64,000 bases of DNA from Rachicladosporium sp. CCFEE 5018 (taxonomy: Eukaryota > Ascomycota > Dothideomycetes > Cladosporiales > Cladosporiaceae), in the NCBI GenBank assembly GCA_002077045.2, contig KZ111162.1, positions 403,981-467,980 on the forward strand, in the 5' to 3' direction. The position numbers were made by a program, and so were the translations under genes. The notes beneath the pieces are model-generated. The model ran no database searches. It was not told where the DNA came from and was given only the letters and a program-made list of their open reading frames with translations. Below, one piece after another: positions 1 through 10,500 of this stretch; positions within the stretch are counted from its first letter, which is position 1; every line of letters begins with the position of its first letter.

Positions 1-760
1 TAGTCTGACTCGACGATCGCGACGACGCGGTCGGGGTCTATGGGTATGTGCGGCGTGCCGATGCGGTCTTCGGGGGCCATGATCAGGTACGGCTTCCGTC
101 TCGGTGGTAAGTCGGTCATCGTGATATCGTGCAGCCCTTCGAAGGACGGCATGGCGGTGTTGACTTCGATGATGATCTTATCCGCCATTTGGATGATCTC
201 CGGACTCGCGCCTACACTGGCACCGCAGATGATGCCGCCATCCTCAGTGATGGCCGAGGCTTCCACGACAGCGACGTCGAGGCGGTTGTTGGCTTTGTGT
301 TTCGTGTAGAAGCCGTACATTAGATCCACGGGGAACATGGACAGATGCTTGTCGAAGAACTTGATGTTGCCGTTGTTGATGCCTTTGGCGATTTCCTTGC
401 CGACTTGGTGGGGCGAGCGTCGCTCGATCATGTTGTTGCGGGCCCAGCGATTCTCTGTCTCGGCGCCTGACGAGGCACCGACGAAGAGGTTGTACTTGAG
501 CTTGCCTTGGAGGTTGTTGGCTTCGACGTGGTCGGCCAGCATTGTGGGGATCTTTTTGGGGTAGCCCACGCCGGTGAAGCCACTCCATCCGCTGAGGTAG
601 GCATCAGCGACAGTATCTTCGCGAGCAACAGGGCTATCGCTCACACGTATGCACCGTGGGGAAAGTGCTCAATCAACGAAGGGATGTCATCGTGTGCCAC
701 AAGCTTCTTCAGATATGATGGCCGCCGCACCCGACTCTTGAGCATTGCAGAGGCAGCCAT
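1..760 (-). CDS. ACH1: Acetyl-CoA hydrolase / CoA-transferase, N-terminal part (cut by window edge)
   Basis: Mitochondrial acetyl-CoA hydrolase, known in fungi to act mainly as a succinyl-CoA:acetate CoA-transferase. The start codon is the ATG at 760-758. Exon 1 is 760-645, an intron with donor GTGAGC and acceptor CTCAG covers 644-592, and exon 2 runs from 591 off the left edge. The spliced product reads through conserved family segments: GWSGFTGVGYPKK near the splice, then VGASSGAETENRWA, FPVDLMYGFY, VEASAITEDGGII and GASPEIIQMADKIIIEVN, ending in VVAIVESD at base 1. Only about 235 residues are visible, so the catalytic glutamate region further downstream lies outside the window. It is divergently placed with the DUF1772-like gene. 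Confidence 0.93.
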
Positions 761-1181
761 GATGAAATGATTGACCCACGACGAAAGGACAATAAGAAGA
801 AATTGAGACGCTATACCTATATCTTGATCAACGTTGCCAAAGCGGGCTACTCATATCGCAGGCATGGTCTCCGGCTCCAGCGCGGATGCGCGTCTACAGC
901 TCCACTGCAATGGCATGATGCGGAGCTTCTGTCATTACTCGAGTGTCGTTTCGAATGCATGTGCCTGGGCCTGTGCTCCACTAGCGCCATCAATGCCGGG
1001 CTGACACATGCAAGCATTGGGAGACTTTACGGGCTGATGGGGCCGATGTTCTTGGGGGCCATCTGGTGAACACAGCACACATTGCTCCAGTACCTTCAAT
1101 TCATTTATCGTTCACCCTGACCTCTTCGTAGACGCGTCGCATTACTTCCCGAATCTTCATCCTTCAGACACATCCCTCACA
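761..1181. other. Intergenic, divergent promoter region
   Basis: About 420 bases between the ACH1 start and the DUF1772-like gene start. It presumably holds both promoters. I see no coding signature, repeat or RNA gene in it. Confidence 0.5.
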
Positions 1182-1857
1182 ATGGCGTCCCAAGGCCAGT
1201 TCTGGTGGTTCACACCCCTTCAAGTCCGTCCTCCTCGTAGACACACAGCTCACTAGGGAGACCGCGACTAACACCGCGACAGTCCTTCGCCGTCATCGGC
1301 ACAGCCATAAACTTTGGCGGCTCCGCTCTCCAATCCCCCCTCATAATGCCCATGCTCCAACTCCCTCAAATCCCCGTCCAACACGCCGGCACAGCAACCG
1401 CCTACCTCCTGCACAACTCGGAGAAGTTCTTTCCCCCGCTCAACGGCGCCTGCACCCTCAGCAACCTGATCCTCTCGATCACCGCGTACGTCAACCGGGA
1501 TAGCAGCGCTGTGGCGGCCGCGAAGCTGCCATACGCACTTGCGGGTTTTGCGTTGAATATGGCGACTACGGCGTGGGCGTTGGGGATCATGGTACCGATG
1601 AACAAGGCTATGACGAAGCATGCTGAGACGCTTGAGAGGGACTCGACGGATGAGAAGGCTGCGAAGGAGCTGAGGCGGCTGCAGAAGAGGTGGCAGGGGC
1701 TGAACTATGGTGAGTGTAGACTAGGGTCATGCGGGGATTTGGAGTGATTGTGGAAGGGTGCTAACGCGATATTCTAGGCCGCGCTGCCATTATGCTCGCC
1801 GCGTCTATCACCTCGCTCTACGGGCTGCTGCAGGACGGAGCTGTTGTGCGGTTGTAG
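1182..1857 (+). CDS. DUF1772 / anthrone-oxygenase-like small membrane protein
   Basis: Three exons: 1182-1223, 1283-1709 and 1778-1857, giving 182 residues. Intron 1 has a GTCCGT donor and a GACAG acceptor. Intron 2 has GTGAGT, a CTAAC branch site at 1761 and a CTAG acceptor. The protein begins MASQGQFWWFTPLQ and has several hydrophobic stretches compatible with four membrane helices: around SFAVIGTAINFGG, the NLILSITAYV region, ALAGFALNMATTAWALGIMV, and a C-terminal helix ending LLQDGAVVRL. This layout resembles the DUF1772 family, whose best known members are anthrone oxygenases of polyketide clusters. No polyketide genes are nearby, so a role in secondary metabolism is not supported. The function is unassigned. 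Confidence 0.75.
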
Positions 1858-2629
1858 ACGCGCGGGCCGTCTGGGGAGCGCATGTAGGAGTATTGAGTTC
1901 CTTCGAAACGCAATTATACTGCATAGGTCTTGTTCAATATGTAATTCGACGACACATATCCCACCAGGACTGATCTGGTACATGAGTGTCTGTGACGGCG
2001 TTTATCGAGCTTCAAGGGGCTGGGAAGTCACGCCCTTCTTCAGTGCTATACGACTCTGTTGCGGTCAGTATCGATGCCGACTACGCCATGCTCTCAAGTG
2101 GCTACTTCTTTCGAAGTGACCTCCACGCAGGAATGTACCCTAGGTCGCACTATACAGAATGTAACATATAACCACCCCCTGCTGATATCTCCCTCGAGCT
2201 CGTGACGTCACGCCACCCAGCTCCAACCTCTCCATGCCACAGCTCGTCGCATTCCATCAGCAATGCGCCGGATCCTCCCTTGCCTCCACGACTCCCTCTA
2301 TGAATCTCAAATCTTTCCGATGTAATGGGCAGCTGGCGCGCCCTCTCCGCCTACAGTCCGCACTGGCGCACCACCATCCCAGCGTCTCCATACAGCTTAC
2401 CGTCTCCTCCGGTCTATTCGCGCGATTTTGCGTACGCGAATGGTAGTACGATTGTCGTCAGCAGTCCAGAGTCTAGTCCTACCTCCAGCGCAACTCTCAG
2501 ACGACGCACGGCGAAGATGATGACTGGTGGGCCAAAGGGAAGCATCAGAGAGACTAGCGCGAGGGATTTCGCCGAGTACGTCTGATCACGTCTCCTTGAA
2601 CTCCCCTTTCCTCTCCATCAGCGCGATCA
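1858..2629. other. Intergenic / possible 5' exon of the BTB gene
   Basis: About 770 bases. An ATG-started open frame at 2325-2585 (begins MGSWRALSAYSPHW) could be an upstream exon or leader of the BTB gene. I could not find a convincing donor-acceptor pair that joins it in frame to the BTB frame at 2630. Nothing else recognisable. Confidence 0.35.
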
Positions 2630-4144
2630 ATGCGCTCCCGATCGCGGCAGTGGTATGTAATTGGTGCAGGGGAGGTGGAGGGTGACGCGCTGCGCGGGAA
2701 TGAGAAGTTGGACGATGCTGAGACTTTGCGCAAAAGGTTACTGGCAGGCCCTACAGTCGACATCTTTGTCGGGAAGGAGCGGAGACACTGGACGCTGCAT
2801 CGGAAGCTTTTATGTCACCATTCGGAGTGGTTTGAGGGTCAATTCGGGGGAGGTCATGGTGGCGATGGAGCCGTCAGCAAGAAAGGCAGCGGCAAGGAGG
2901 GCATGGTGAACGGCACGAGTCCCGACACCAAGAAGAAAGCACCCGATAAGCTGGAGCTACTGGACGACGACCCTCGAGGCTTCGAGCTACTAGTCAAGTG
3001 GCTCTATCAAGGCAGTCTCGATTCTCTCGATCCCATGACTGACGAGGAGAAGTACGTCTACGCCGTCGCATGCCACAAGCTGTACTTGCTCTGCTCCAAA
3101 TTCTCCATCTCAACGCTAGCCAACGCGTCAATGGACATCTACCGCATGGCCCTGAACTCCGCACAACTTGTCCCTGACCCAGCAGAGATCAACGAAATCT
3201 ACCGCTCTTCGCCACCCAAATCGCCCTTCCGAAAACTCATGGTCAAGATCGCCGCGCGACAGATCATGGATCCAGATGTCGACAAAGACGCCGAAACCTA
3301 TCGCACGTGCTTCGACAGCAATCCTGACTTCGCAGTTGAGATGGTGAACGAGATCCGCTCTTCTTCCGGCGGAATGCTATTCGAAGACCCGACAGAAGGC
3401 GTCGGATGCGAATGGCATGATCACGAAGATGGCTTGGACTGTAGCGGTAAAGGGAAGGGCAAAGCGAAAGTCACAGGTGAGGGTTGAGTGGACTTGGCTG
3501 GAATGGATCATATACTTATGATCTCAGGTTCGCCTGGGAGGAGAGTGAAAATCATCGTAGAGGAGCAGCTTGTCCAGCGGAAGTCGCCACCGCCACGGAC
3601 GCCGAGGAAGCTCCGATCGCCAGGCACGCCGGCTTCGACGAGCCCGCCGACTGCCAATGGTCACTCCTCTGCGCAGTCATCGCCCGAGTCGCCTGTCGAG
3701 GCAATTAATTCCGGCCTGCTTGTGAACGGCAGCGCACGTCGTCGGAGACCATCGACCTCCACAGCTAGTATTGCGCCCTCGGAGCCCTCCGTCAACGGCA
3801 GTCGCAGCACCCCGAAATCATTGGAGAGCAAGCCTGGCAAACCGCGTAACGCACCTCATCTCAACGGCCACCTCCAGTCCGCCGCAAACGGCCCCACCGT
3901 TTCCCCACGCCAACTACCACCCGGCCAATACCGAAAGATAGTCCGCCAGCTGAGCTCCACAGACGTCAAGACCGATGCACGCAATGGTTTACGGAACGAG
4001 GAGGTAGTGGAGATCGTGGTGCGGAAGAAGCCTCGTAAGCTTGGCACGCCTGCGGGTAGTGGGAGCGAGACTTCGCCGCCTCTGCGAGGTGCGGGAGGGA
4101 CGGAGAAAATGGAGGGTGGTGTGATGGTGGGTGTGAGGGCTTGA
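2630..4144 (+). CDS. BTB/POZ domain protein
   Basis: Two exons, 2630-3476 and 3528-4144, give 487 residues. The intron (GTGAGG donor, TCTCAG acceptor, 51 nt) restores the frame as KVT-G-SPGRRVKIIVEE. The BTB fold lies at about residues 40-160: GPTVDIFVGKE, WTLHRKLLCHHSEWFE, then LDDDPRGFELLVKWLYQGSLD, which is the usual spacing of fungal BTB proteins with an inserted low-complexity loop. The C-terminal third is Ser/Pro/Arg-rich and ends in a basic segment. Such proteins often act as Cul3 adaptors or transcriptional cofactors, but no partner domain is visible. The 5' end is uncertain: an exon in 2325-2585 may belong to it. Confidence 0.8.
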
Positions 4145-4460
4145 GGCGTTCAGGGCGGGCTGGGAAATTGTGATTTGAGATACCCTGGGAAAATGAAGTT
4201 TGTGTGCTTACAAGCTCAAGTGCCTCTATCTCCGCGCTCTGCCGTTCGCGTCCGCTCACTTGCATGTCGTTCGAAATCTTACTGCCACAGATAGCTAGCT
4301 AACAGCATACCTCAAGCACGAAGCGCGGGAGTCGCAACAGGTTCAGGGAGAACAGCACACAGTCTTCCAACGTTCGATGTGTATCGAGGGGCGCAAATCT
4401 CTTCCCCAATATGCAATCCCCAACCTCACTATCCTACTCCTCCACCCCCCCACAGCCATC
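4145..4460. other. Intergenic between convergent genes
   Basis: About 315 bases between the stop codons of the BTB gene and the GYF-protein gene. It presumably holds both 3' UTRs. Nothing else seen. Confidence 0.5.
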
Positions 4461-5380
4461 CTACTTCTTCGCCCCAGCACCCCGTTTCCCCTTCCCCGGC
4501 ACAACCCTAAACTCCCCTCTCCCCACTCCGTTCCCAGCAACAGCCGCCTCCTCCTTCCCGGGCCCCTTCTTGGCCACCTCGCTCCACCCAGCCTGCCCAG
4601 CATTCGCCGGACTGCCGGTCTTGATCGTCGCAGTGTGGTCCACAAGCCCCTTGTCAGCGAGCTTTTTACGACGTAGGAACTCGGTGGCGAAGTGGCGGGA
4701 GTCGATTGTGGAGCTGCTGGCGTGCACGGCTTCGGTGAGGATTTGAGGTTCGAGGGGGAAGGAGAGGAGGTTCGAGACGAAGTCGTCGGCTGGGAGGGAT
4801 GTTAGAGATGTGTGCTTAGCATAGTAGGCGAGGGGGAGCGGTGCTTACCTGAAATCCCCTCGTAAAGCTTCGACCTCAACTCGCCCACAGCCCATTTCTT
4901 AAACTCGGCTTGAGCGTTGACGGTCGCTGGTCCATTTAGAGTCGACTGCCGAGACGGCACTGGCTTCGCAGCCACCTGAGGCACAGCACCAAGACTGGCG
5001 ACCCTAGCCCCAGGCACAGGTGCCGGCGAAGCAGGGCCTTTGGCCTTCGCACCTCCAGCGCCGATTGTAGTCCACGCGCCAGCTGGGCCAGCAGGCACAG
5101 CAGCAGGCGGTCCAGTCTTGCTAGCAAGATTGGCGTAGCTCTTGCCTCCAGCAGGTGTGGGTACGCCGCCCATGGCACTGGCAGCGGCGGTGGCCGAGGC
5201 AGCAGCGACGCGCTTCTTGCGCGCCTCCTCTTCCTTCTGGATCTGCGCCATGCTCTTAGCAGAAGTCAGCGTAGGCTTTGGCTGAGCTGCCTTGGCCCAC
5301 GGGGTAGCGCCTGTCGTTGGCGTAGCGGGCGACGCAGCTGGGGCGCCCCACTTTGAGCTGGAGGGCAGGCCAGGCAGTAC
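4461..5380 (-). CDS. GYF-domain protein (Smy2/GIGYF-like), C-terminal fragment ending at a gap
   Basis: Exons at 5380-4849 and 4789-4461 are joined by a 59-nt intron (GTAAGC donor, CCCAG acceptor), giving LYEGIS-ADDFVSNLLSFPLEP. The visible part carries features of the C-terminal half of fungal Smy2-type GYF proteins: a Pro/Ala-rich stretch with ATPWAKAAQPKP, then MAQIQKEEEARKKR, then the conserved tail AVHASSSTIDSRHFATEFLRRKK and a basic C-terminus. The GYF domain itself would lie upstream, inside or beyond the 100-N gap, and is not seen. Family members bind proline-rich ligands and act in mRNA silencing or ER-Golgi transport. The open frame reaches the gap edge, so this copy is truncated by the assembly rather than by a stop. 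Confidence 0.8.
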
Positions 5381-5480
5381 NNNNNNNNNNNNNNNNNNNN
5401 NNNNNNNNNNNNNNNNNNNNNNNNNNNNNNNNNNNNNNNNNNNNNNNNNNNNNNNNNNNNNNNNNNNNNNNNNNNNNNNN
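5381..5480. other. Assembly gap (100 N) inside two different genes
   Basis: Exactly 100 N, a conventional placeholder for unknown gap size. The left flank is GYF-protein coding sequence and the right flank is the middle of ASK1, both on the minus strand. Any reading frame that crosses the N run is an artefact. Confidence 0.98.
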
Positions 5481-6047
5481 GAGCGCTAGGGGGTTCTTGC
5501 CGGTGTACTTCCGTGGAGAGGGTGATCGGAAAGATGCTGCTGTGGGTTTGCCCGGCTTCGTACGTTGCTGACTTGATGGCCCAGCCCGCGGCTTGCCAGT
5601 CGATGCGGTCAACTTAGGCGTGGACTGCACTCCCGTGACTTGCGTCGGCGAGTCTACGGTGAAGCTCTCGTCCTCGTCCGCTCCTTGCCCAGAGCCAGCT
5701 CCAGTATGACCATCCTGCTGAGGCGTACGAAGAGTACTACTCTCCTCCGTGGCATCCTCCGTCTGCGTCACCTGCTCATCGTCCAGTGCGCCCTCTTCAT
5801 ATCCCGATAGGGACACATTCGCCGACGCCTCGAAGAAGTGTTTCCAGAATCTCGACCCTTCCCACACATTGCCACTATGCTTGGCATACTGCTCTACGAT
5901 TGGGAGGATGCTGCCGGTGACGATGCGATGCGCCTTACTGAAGTTGCCGTCGATCTCCTGCAGTGTCAGAGTAATTTGTTGCTCCAGCCGTTCCAGCTCT
6001 TCCGTCAGAGTCAATGTGCGATTGCGCAGTTCGGACGGGCGTGACAT
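5481..6047 (-). CDS. ASK1: DASH complex subunit Ask1, N-terminal half (copy A, truncated at gap)
   Basis: Ask1 is a subunit of the DASH/Dam1 ring that couples kinetochores to microtubule plus ends. The start ATG is at 6047-6045. The 189 visible residues begin MSRPSELRNRTLTLTEELERLEQQ and contain the conserved Ask1 helix with IDGNFSKAHRIVTGSILPIVEQYAKHS and GSRFWKHFFEASANV. They then enter the acidic and Ser/Thr-rich linker that is phosphorylated in family members. Translation stops only because the assembly does. The full-length copy B (61583-62881) is almost identical over this stretch. It is divergently transcribed from the SDR gene, 485 bases away, in both copies. Confidence 0.9.
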
Positions 6048-6532
6048 GATGACTGGATGAGTCCGGGGTCCGTTGTCACCACAGTCGCTGCTATGCGTTT
6101 CTCCGCACCGATTATACTACACCTACGAAGGTATGTATGGTCCTAGATCGACGGCAGTCCATAACCGCGTTCCCGACGAAGAGACGCGTCACTTTCGCGT
6201 TGCGGGGAGAAAGTTGCCCCTCCTCATAACTCCAACGCCTCTGTCCTTCTCCTCATCTCACACCATGCATATTCGGGTCTACGGACCATCATGATACGAG
6301 CAGTAGGTAGCCCGAGGGCAAGGGAAGCGCAATGGTATTCCCGAACGACTTCAAGCGGACTGAGCACCGCCCAGCAATGGCCAAGGTAGGTCTTGCGTAA
6401 GGCACTCTTTCTCATCCTCTCCCAAATCAACATATATTCCGCCTGCTTTCACTTCTGCGTGCAATCCTTTCGAGTCTTTCTACAGTCGTACTTCCCAGAG
6501 TCGAAGCTCCTTTGCAGCCAGTAAGAGTCACC
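6048..6532. promoter_or_regulatory. Divergent ASK1/SDR promoter region, copy A
   Basis: 485 bases between the two start codons. The same region is present between the second copies (62882-63354) with scattered substitutions and one short length difference near 6148 (a stretch of about 12 extra bases here). No further element was identified. Confidence 0.55.
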
Positions 6533-7518
6533 ATGTCGAATAGCAAGCGAACAGCCATCGTAACAGGCTCGAGCCGTGGCATGTGAGAATGACTACCCTT
6601 CCCTTTGCCTCGAACATGCGTTCTGACTTTGGCCCTCCTAAGCGGTAAAGCCATCGCCCTTCGCCTCGCCCAAGACGGCTACGACATCTGCGTGAACGAC
6701 GTGACAGCCAACAAACAGGGCGCCGAGGAAGTAGCTGAAGAGATCCGCAAGCTCGGCCGCAAGTCCACAGTCGCGCTTGGCGATGTCTCCGTACTCAGCG
6801 AGGTCGAACAGATCGTGCAGAAGAGCGTGAAGGAGCTTGGAGACTTGAACACCATGTCCGCTCCCCTCAGCCACTCCAACAACCGGAGTATCGACGCTGA
6901 CAAACCCCAAGGGTAGCAAACGCCGGCATAGCTCAAGTGAAACCCCTCCTTGACCTCACGGAAGCGGACTTCGAACGCATGTTCCGCGTCAACGTCTTTG
7001 GCGTGCAGAACTGCTACGCCGCAGCCGCCAAACAAATGATCGCCCAGAAGAATTGCACTGCCGAGCAGCCCGGGAAGTTGATCTCCGCAGCCTCGATCGT
7101 GGCGTTCAAGCCCTTCCCCTTGTTGTCACATTACTCGGCTTCCAAGTGGGCTGTCCGCGGTTTGAACCAAGCGTATGCGATGGAGATGGCAGAACACCAC
7201 ATCACCGCCAATAGCTGTAAGCCCACCTTTCCCCCTCCCCTTCCCCCGTTATCTTCCTCGCAGCTTGCTGACGCGATAATAGATGCGCCCGGCATCGTCG
7301 GCACAGCGATGTGGGATCTCATCGACGAAGAGCTGGGCAAGAAGACTGGCGCCAAGAAGGGAGACACAATCGCAAAGTACACTTCCGATCTGATTGCGCT
7401 GAAGCGCGTTAGTGTGCCCGAGGACGTGTCGAAGTTGGTTAGCTTTCTGGCGGGCAGGGATAGCGATTACATCACCGGGCAGTGTCAGGTTGTTGATGGA
7501 GGGATTATATTTACTTAG
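6533..7518 (+). CDS. SDR-family oxidoreductase, diacetyl/acetoin-reductase-like (copy A)
   Basis: Four exons: 6533-6582, 6643-6855, 6912-7216 and 7283-7518, giving 267 residues, a normal classical SDR length. Splicing yields the nucleotide-binding motif TGSSRGIG at residues 11-18, then NAG in VANAGIAQVKP, the catalytic serine in ISAASIVAF and the YSASK active-site motif. The C-terminus has the usual GQCQVVDGGIIF strand. Intron 2 has an unusual donor (GTCCGC) but gives an exact family match across the junction. The overall pattern resembles fungal diacetyl reductases ((S)-acetoin forming), though substrate cannot be fixed from sequence. A near-identical copy starts at 63355. Confidence 0.88.
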
Positions 7519-10500
7519 GTGGAGAGGAGGAGAGGTGTGTGTGGAATGTGGAGGAGGTGTCGAGGCTTGGTTGGACAGACTGAGTGGTTGGAATAAAGTT
7601 GTGAAGATTTACCCATGAAGACTTACTTATGGAACTCTACTTGCGAAGGCTCAGTCGTGAACGCTCACTGGTGAAGGCGTAATGACGAAGTTCAGCACTG
7701 AGCTAGTATGGCTTTGATACTGGTGAGCATTCAGAGCAGTATGGCCTGGCTGTTCTCGCTCGCCCCCCTTGTACCTTCAAACATTCGTCGTCGAGCTCCG
7801 TGGCTTGAGGCGCAAGTGTCGTCCGCAAGGCAACGATGAGAGGCAGGCGTGGAAACTGCTGAGCCGGTGTGAGTGGGCTTTGCGCCGGTGATACTGGCGG
7901 TATCGTTAGACTCAATAGCGGGCATGTGGGAGAGTCATGCCAGTACGAGTGGAGCAATCTGTTTAGGCTTGTTGCCGTCGTCGAGTCGTGCCCGTCCGTC
8001 GTGGATCTCGTCCCATGGCCTGATGTCGCTATGATCCTCGCAGGCTGATCGATCTTGTGCTGATTTCCGTGTCTCGGAGTATTGCAGGGAAGCCGTGGTA
8101 GCTCACTCGCATGGCAGACAAGGATGATTTGAACGGGTTTCTCGGACTGCAGCTCACTAGGCTTGGCAAGTGCGCTTCTCTGTGGACTTGCACGCACTAG
8201 CTATCGGGACAATCGATGTGCTGGTGCGAGCCACAGGCTGCCGCACGCAACCCCGTAACCGAGAGCCAGTAAGTCCTTCGCTACGAAGGCCGAGGTAGAC
8301 ACTTGCGTTGTGTACGATAGTTGCGCAAGACTCTTCGGGCTTTCGGAGGAGCAAAGGTAGGGCACGAACCCTATGATGAGCGCGATTTCCGGCGATTAAC
8401 AGGACGTTGGTTTGCCCGTAGCCGTGGGCTGGACTTGCCAAGAGAGGCATACAGTTGAGTCGGTTCGTGGGGTCGTGAGCGAGCTAGATCCGTAAGCTTC
8501 ATGTCTTTGCACCAGTACTGACCACCCTTGGGAGCCGGAGTGGGTCGTCTGAGGAGGCCATCGCCCATCATATGGTGACCATTGCGTTGCAAGGAAAGTC
8601 GTCATGACTGACAATCGCATACTCGGTTTTGTCGGGAGCAAGGCCGTCGTCCGCGTGTGAATCCATTGCCTCGGCATAAGGACTCCATATCAGTCAACGG
8701 TATATTTGCGCACTGGTATCGGAATGAATCTGCTTGCGATCTAGCTCACGTCTGGTGGCCCGGTTCGGGCGGATTATACTGCGCGTAGTCAGATCCCTCC
8801 AGCTGTTGTGTCAGCTGCGAGCAGCAGTAGCGCCCAACGCGTCTCCCCTAGGCCATCGCTGGCTGGAACTACAGTACTACATCTGTGCGGCAGTCCCGAT
8901 GCTGCGGAAGCGTTATGGCTGGCGTTGCCGTCAAGATACAGCTTCCCGACGAAGCGAGCATTCAGCTACACCCTGTCAATGACGGGCCATATGTGGAGGT
9001 GCCATGCTCGGGCTGTAGCTAGCAGTGTGATGTGGCGATCGCATTGCCCGCACACGCGGTACCGCCGACCCGTCGAACGACCGTTACAATAGTTGCGCCA
9101 TCGGAGTCAACGCCGTTTACATGTTGGAGCTTCACGTGCTTCCTCGGTGACCGTTGTTGTAGTCCTTCATCTCAAGGCCATGCTCGCTACGGCCGCACGA
9201 GCATTTGGCCTCAACTACCGCTTTGTTGAAAGTTGGTAGCGGATATTGTTGACTAGCCAGATGGATATGCCACATTAAACAAGAATAGCCGGGGTCCCGT
9301 GTGGACGTCGCTACTAACTCGCTGCTGTTGCTGGATCCTCAAGAAAGTGAGGCTCCAATGATCGCCTGCAGGCCACAAGGCTGCATATGTCGCCACGCTG
9401 AGCATATATCACTCCCGCATTGCCATCAGCCTGTAGCGAGGGGTAGATGTGATGATAGTGGTGATAGAGTGACTCGCTAGAGAATGTCGCGAGCCAGTGA
9501 GCGGAGGGAATGATCCTAATCCGATGGTACCTGAAGATCTCCCACCCAGAAAGGATGAGCTGCCGTTAAGGAGGCGTGCAGGGGATCCGGATTCGTGCTA
9601 CCCTCGACTCTGGCGTTATCAATACGGCTTAGCGGCGGAAGCTACCCGCCAAGCACTATTCTCGGATGCTGAACGACATCGAATTGCAAGGAGCGTAGTA
9701 GCAAAATGAGATTGCATTATGCACGCATTGAACAGGCAATCATGCGCGATGATACCCAGCTGACTTGCCATATGCTATCTCGCATGCCATCTCCTCGGTC
9801 GGTCTGATTGGCTCCTCTCGCTTTGGGCGATGCGCATCGATGCAGAAGCAAGGGATGGCTTTGGAGCGCCTTCTGTGTATCCTTCGAGCTCCCAATGGCG
9901 GTGGCAATACTCCCTCCCGGCGCTGGCGTGGCTGGCCTTTCTGTTCGCCGAGAGTCACCGACTGTGAGAGTGTGTGAACAAGTCTGATCGCATTCCAATG
10001 CGCGAACGAGGGTCGCCGGTATACCCCGCCCGACCCACAAGTACCTTCGCTCCGGTAAGGCAGACCACTGAGCATCGATGCAAGTCTGCTGTAATTTCTG
10101 CTATTGGCAGAGCGCTCTGACCAGTCTGCTTGCTCGGCAGTGAAATGGATGGCAGTAGGATCCTTAAGCTTCTTTTTAGGAAGGGCGGCGGGCCTATTAA
10201 TAAAAATCGCTCAATACTGACAGCCCCGTCCGCTACATCGCGCACCGAACCACGACCGCTAGATTCTGGCTAACCTAAGCGGTTCCCAGTCGAGTCCGTC
10301 ATGGGGACGATTGTACCATCTACCCCAGATCGTGCGCACACGACGCACAGCGGCAGTGCCCTGGTAAGCCTGGCCGATGCTACGGAGCCAGTCAGATGCC
10401 AGTACCTGGTATCTCGCAAGGTGTGGACAGCCTCCGCTCCTCAAGCCACTTCCCTTTCTATCACTCTGCGCTTGTATTGCCGCGAAGTAGTACACAGTCA

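Larger units (their letters stand above)
5481..7178. repeat. Segmental direct repeat, copy A (ASK1 5' half to SDR exon 3)
   Basis: Matches 62315-64000 in the same orientation over about 1.7 kb. Identity by eye is about 98-99% up to 7022 and about 89% from 7023 to 7178. The left limit coincides with the 100-N gap; the right limit is set only by the window end in copy B. Confidence 0.92.

Noticed and set aside
2653..2669. GTATGT...GTGCAG as a 17-nt intron in the BTB gene
   Set aside because: Too short to be spliced.
5256..5571. Open frames that run across the first N gap on both strands
   Set aside because: They exist only because N codons are read as unknown residues; the flanks belong to two different genes.
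7703..9709. Several open frames between the SDR gene and medA
   Set aside because: No family pattern, no conserved splice signals, Arg/Ser-rich composition typical of chance frames in GC-rich DNA.
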